Source of the DNA: Fratercula arctica
Taxonomy: Eukaryota; Chordata; Aves; Charadriiformes; Alcidae
DNA length: 64,000 bases
Assembly: GCA_947846985.1 (NCBI GenBank)
Contig: CANTUZ010000001.1
Location: 31,892,727-31,956,726 of the forward strand
Reading direction: 5' to 3'
Shown: in pieces, positions 59,551-64,000 of the stretch
How positions within the stretch are numbered: position 1 is the stretch's first letter
Layout: every line of letters starts with the position of its first letter
Translations under genes and position numbers: made by a program
Notes under the pieces: model-generated
What the model was told of the DNA's origin: nothing
The model's input: the letters and a program-made list of their open reading frames with translations, nothing else
Databases searched by the model: none

Positions 59551-62054
59551 TATCCTCCTGGCCGTTCCTGTGCCCAGCTCCAGGGAAAGGCATGAGGTTT
59601 GGAGAGCCACTGCTTCTCAGAATGACCCCACCAAAACCACGCTTTTCAGTATGAGAGAACTTCTTTTTACATGCCTCTATCTCCAGATGTGCCACTATAC
59701 AAGCCTGGATGTCCCTCCCTGCTCGAGTATCAATGCCTTTTTGTGGGTTTGTGCTGAAGGTTGCCAGATCTGCTGTGTGGCAGAGGTTTCCCTTCATTTT
59801 CTTCACAGCTGTGTAGGCATGGGCCATTACCCTCCACGCTATCTTCTCCCTCCTCCTCTGGCTCCATGCCGCAGCTCTGCAGGGCGCTGCTGGGAATGCC
59901 AATACAAGAGGTCCATGGAGGTCGGTGGGTACTGGCATGGAGGATGGTGGTTGCATGGTGGTCGGAGATCCTGCATCTGAGGGAGGGAGGGAGGGAGAGC
60001 ACAGTGGCAGACTCCAGCTGGAGGTGAAGCCCTGCAGGGGTAGGTCTGCCCCGTCCTTCCTGCATGAACAGATTGAGACACGGAGTGAGGTGGTCTTGTT
60101 GCACCAACAGATATTCCTGATATCATGATTCCACCCCCAAAAGACCCTGGTATCTGTGTTGTGACAAGTTCAGTGGGATCACCTGCCATTGCTTTGCATT
60201 CTTGAGGCTTTTTCTGGCAGATGTAATGCAGGAAGAATACAGCATAAAAGGTATTATTTTCACATGCATTCTGCCAAGCCCCAAGTCTTTATCATTCTCT
60301 CCCCTGCAGAGATCACACGTGGCATTTCAGGATACATTGCTAACATAGACGGTCCTGGCAGTGGGTCAAATTACCTCCCCCCACCTGAGCACGTGCCATC
60401 GGAGTAATGACTCCTGCTTCACAAGGACTCATTTACCTTTCAACAGCATTTAAGTTCTCAGGGTCCATTTTCAGAAACGAGGCAGGCATTTCCGTGCCTA
60501 AATCACTAGCGGCCGCGGGAAGTGTCACTGACTTTAATAGGAACAAGAACAGGGTCACACGGAATAAAGGTGTGATTCAGATCGCATCAAACTGTAGTGG
60601 GAATTAGATCGGGTCCTCTGTACTTATGTAAGAGCAAGATATCATTTGTTTAAATGAGATTACTTTTAAATAATTTCCATTAATTTTGATTTGCCCTAGT
60701 TTTTTTTGTGGACCAGGAGGTTCCCTCAGAAGGTTGGTTTAAAATTGTGCTGTCTTTAAGACAAAGATACTTTGCAAGGTCCGCAGGAAGCTTCCACTGT
60801 CGGCTTGGACAATCTGTGCTGGTGTCCCTGCTCTGCTCCCCACCATGCCTGTCCCATCCTGTGTATGTTCTTGGACGGAGGACATGTCCACAACCCGTGA
60901 CTGTATCAGCAGTGGCAAGGAAGGCGTTGCATTATATTAATGCGATTTTGCAAAATAATGCCTTTTGGAGAAATTCATTCCCTGAAGCAGAAGCAGCCTG
61001 CAGGAAGGCAAAGATCTTGGGAGATGGCGGTAGGAGGTTACAAACACAAGAGCCAAGAGATGGTTGTGCCTGAAAAGGCCACCGTGGGAATACCCTTCCC
61101 TAGTTCCCACAAAGAAATTGTTCACTTATAGCAGACCCCAACTCCCTCCTTGTTTGGGGATCCCTGTAAACCCCCTCTGGGCTGCTAAGTGAAGCTGCTG
61201 TACCTCTTGTTAGGCAGATGTCCCAGTTCCTCCGAATATTATTCCCATTCATTGACGGAAACGGGATGAATGGTTCCTGCAGGCTTTTTGGGTTGCCGCT
61301 TACCTTGCTAAGAAATATCCGAGCTTGATGATGGGAGAAAGTAGGTAGTCGCTGCCCTTCCTAAGGCTCCCCAGGGCCCCCGGGGGTGAAGGGGAGGAAG
61401 GTGAGAGCCCCTGGGCAGGTGAGGAGGAGGGATTGAGCCCGCGCTGACACTCAGAGCTGCGGGGGTGAGGCTGAGGCTGAGGCAGAGGAGGGGAAGAGCT
61501 GGGGAAGGCTTTGAACCCCTGTGGTGACACAGTCTGGTGGACCTGCAGCGAATCATGGCTGCGTGGCACGGGCAGCAGGATGAGAGTGTCAGCGATGCAA
61601 AAGATGTGTGGAAAGACAGGTCCTTCAGACATGGGAAGGATAAGGGGTAAAGCTTTTGAAGTGGTGACAGCAGAAGGGGAAAGGATTGTTTATGACCTGT
61701 TCAGCTGCTGCCCAGGGGCATGGTCTGTTTATAATTATAGTCCTCCCTCTGTGAGTGTTTAGACACAGTGCATGTTAATTTATGGTACTTAATTTGTAGA
61801 CAATCAGCTGTTTCCGAGTCTTTGCCTGTAACTGGAGGAACACACCTCTCTAACTCTTCTACCTTTCGTGCAAGTAAATCTCAAAGTAGCTGGGTTTGGA
61901 TTTTGGCCCTAAGACTGGAGCTGTAGGTCAAGTGTATTATTATGTATATATTGTTATGTTATGTTATATGTTATGTTATGTTATGCTATATGTTATGTTA
62001 TGTTATATTAGTATATGTTATGTTATATTAGTATATACCACGACAGTATATTAT
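59551..62054. other. Stretch without recognised genes
   Basis: The overlapping frames at 59519-60189 on both strands are chance frames in a GC-richer patch that includes a GGGA run (59978-59998). No repeat tail or exon was recognised. Confidence 0.45.
61935..62043. repeat. TTATG-type pentanucleotide repeat tract
   Basis: About 100 bp of TTATG/ATGTT units with interruptions (TATATGTTATG, TATTAGTATATG). The tract ends directly beside the truncated 5' end of the CR1 copy at 62055. Confidence 0.9.
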
Positions 62055-62430
62055 GTTCAGCCTGGAGAAGAGAAGGCTCTAGGGAGACCTTATAGCAGCC
62101 TTCCACAGGTCTGCAGGGGGTCTGCAGGAGAGATGGGGAGGGATTCTTTATCAGGGAGTGTAGTGATAGGACACGGGGTAACATTTTCAAGCTGAAACAG
62201 GGTAGATTCAGATTGGATATTAGGAAGAAATTCTTTATTGTGAGGGTGGTGAGGCACTGGAACAGATTGCCCAGGGAAGTTGTGGATGCCCCATCCCTGG
62301 AAGTGTTCAAGGCCAGGCTGGATGGGGCTTTGAGCAGCCTGGTCTAGTGGGAGGTGTCCCTGCCCATGGCAGGGGGGTTGGAACTAGACAATCTTTAAGG
62401 TCCCTTCCAACCCGAACCATTCTATGATTA
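62055..62430 (+). mobile_element. CR1 LINE 3' end fragment
   Basis: The plus strand runs from CAGCCTGGAGAAGAGAAGGCTCTAGGGAGACCTTATAGC (CR1 ORF2 FSLEKRRL region) through GGCACTGGAACAGATTGCCCAGGGAAG to ...AACTAGACAATCTTTAAGGTCCCTTCCAACCC and a short TTCTATGATTATTC tail. The tail type matches the fragments at 19066 and 19801. Confidence 0.94.
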
Positions 62431-64000
62431 TTCTAATGTGGGACAGTCATGGACATTTAACTCAGTATCACAATACATCCTATTGTAACACCAGCTAGCC
62501 TGTTGCTAATCATAAGCATACTTTATTGCAAAATACAAGCTATTTGTATTGAAGAGTTACGATTCAACACAATTCTAGGAAATCAGTACTATAACGATTG
62601 TCCCATGTAAGAAATTACATTAGAGAGATCATCATCATGTAATCATGCATTGTCAGCAACACCACAAACGAACATCACACCAGGTACAGGTAGGAGTTAC
62701 CTATTGCACCATACCAGTTAAATGTATTTCAGTGCTGCCCAATAAAATTGTTATTTGTATGATGCTTCAAGGACGCACAGTGCAGAATTTAAATAGTGCA
62801 TTGTCATGACAGGACTTCAGCTGGGGGTATGTGTAAAGACTACTTAAGTTTAATAATATTTGATGAGACAGCATTATTAGGTATACGCAGTGGCGTTCCA
62901 GTAGTCATGAAATAAGGCAGAAAAAGGGAAAGGGATTCATGGTTCATGTGGCAAATATAACAAAATCTTTTGTTTATACTTGCCTTATAAATCCGTCATA
63001 CTTTAAATCTCATTGCCGCTGTCCTTGTATTTCTAAGCCTGTTCAAGCAGTGTTTTAGGCTGGTGCCTATTGGTATGTACTGGTATGAATCAGTGCTGTG
63101 TACTAATGACACAATATTGAGCTCATTCTAAGTGAGATGAATATAAAGTATCATACGCTAGGGTGGAAAATCTGAGTGCCTCACCTACCTTCTGCAAAAG
63201 CTATAATAACTCAAGAGAGGACATTAAGGGTGCTTAGCAAACATTTCTGGTAAGGAAACACCCACCTTTAGTTTTCCTGTGCAAGTAAGATGTTAGATTT
63301 AAGGCATGCATCCATTTGATGACCTCTTCCCTATCTCAGAAAAGGTATTGCAGCGCTCAAGAGATGTTGTGGAGAGCAATAGAAATAATTAAGGATTTGA
63401 AAAAGGTCTGTAAGAAAAAAGTTGGGCAAACCATCAGGCCGGTGTTAAATATCCTAGAAAACAAAGAAGAGGAGCCCTGGCACAGTCTATCAAATAATGA
63501 AATACCACAGGAGAGGTATTTTTCTAATAGAAGGAAGTCAGCAAAAATGCCTGGAACATGTTTCAATGTAATTCTGAATACAGCGAATGTATGTGTGCTT
63601 CAAGGATGGATCTTAACTATGGGGATTTGTTCACAAGAAGGTTTCCCTGAAGCTCTCTACACCAACGTGTAGCTGATAGTCCAGCTGGTCTGATGAATCG
63701 TGAATGATACCTTTTTCATTAAAGCCATTCAGGTTTGGTTGTTTTTTTCAGCTGCCTGTTTTCAGAGGTAAAAGAACGGAAGTTGTTAAAAAAGCTGAAG
63801 GATGATTCTTCAGCCTGTGGAAAGTGATGGGAATTTTGCTGTTAAGGCAGGACATTTCTTAAAATCCCCACGGGGTTGATGAATCACTTTTATCTATAGA
63901 TGTTGTGTTTTCAGTTCTGTTAAGGCTTCTGCAACACTGTGTCATCCAGGTTGAAAGACAGCTAATATTTGCATCCATCAAGCACTTTTACACTTGACTC
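62431..64000. other. Right edge of the window, nothing recognised
   Basis: A 118-codon plus-strand frame (63316-63672; includes EIIKDLKKVCKKKVGQ) is Lys-rich and has no family match I can name. I saw no splice sites that would make it an LCP1 exon. Confidence 0.4.

Noticed and set aside
63316..63672. 118-codon Lys-rich frame near the right edge, considered as an LCP1 exon
   Set aside because: It contains no EF-hand or calponin-homology motif and no exon boundaries matching plastin genes.

Overview
This window looks like a stretch of bird nuclear chromosome. The genes are split into short exons with GT...AG introns. The interspersed repeats are almost all CR1 LINE copies, whose 3' tails end in a TTCTATGATTCTATG-type octamer, and the two long non-LINE repeats look like an LTR-type family common in birds. 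There is no bacterial-style gene organisation. Nearly every long open frame not named below is a chance frame or a CR1 fragment.

Left part (511-5216, + strand): six exons, with matching splice phases and a stop codon, encode the last ~240 residues of a Rubicon-homology (RH) protein. The sequence reads as RUBCNL (Pacer), an autophagosome-maturation factor; the earlier exons lie before the window. An LTR-like repeat in reverse orientation follows at 5779-6581. Then comes a long intergenic stretch holding a CR1 copy (10716-11532), a second LTR-like repeat in forward orientation (17326-18444) and small CR1 tails.

Middle part (about 23792-38008, - strand): leucine-rich-repeat exons at 23792-24038, 24775-24844 and 28627-28777 read as LRRC63. 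This is the neighbour expected from the vertebrate order LCP1-LRRC63-RUBCNL, and it converges on RUBCNL. Two more minus-strand exon candidates, at 37353-37480 and 37909-38008, have compatible phases and may be 5' exons of the same gene. The LRR exons carry an apparent 1-base deletion, a 17-bp-period duplication, a splice-phase mismatch and a GG in place of an AG acceptor. The gene therefore looks broken here, or the assembly contains errors. A 2.8-kb CR1 copy covering most of the ORF2 coding region sits in one intron in the same orientation as LRRC63.

Right part: a sharp CpG island (about 45090-45640) carries four GGCGTGGC boxes. It lies where a divergent LRRC63/LCP1 promoter would be expected. 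From there to the end I found no coding exon I could recognise. The last ~18 kb may be the long first intron or upstream region of LCP1, which is inference from synteny only. It holds further CR1 fragments, A-rich runs and a TTATG pentanucleotide tract.

I found no CRISPR array, tRNA or rRNA gene, or cluster of cooperating genes. The most interesting observation is the apparent decay of LRRC63.
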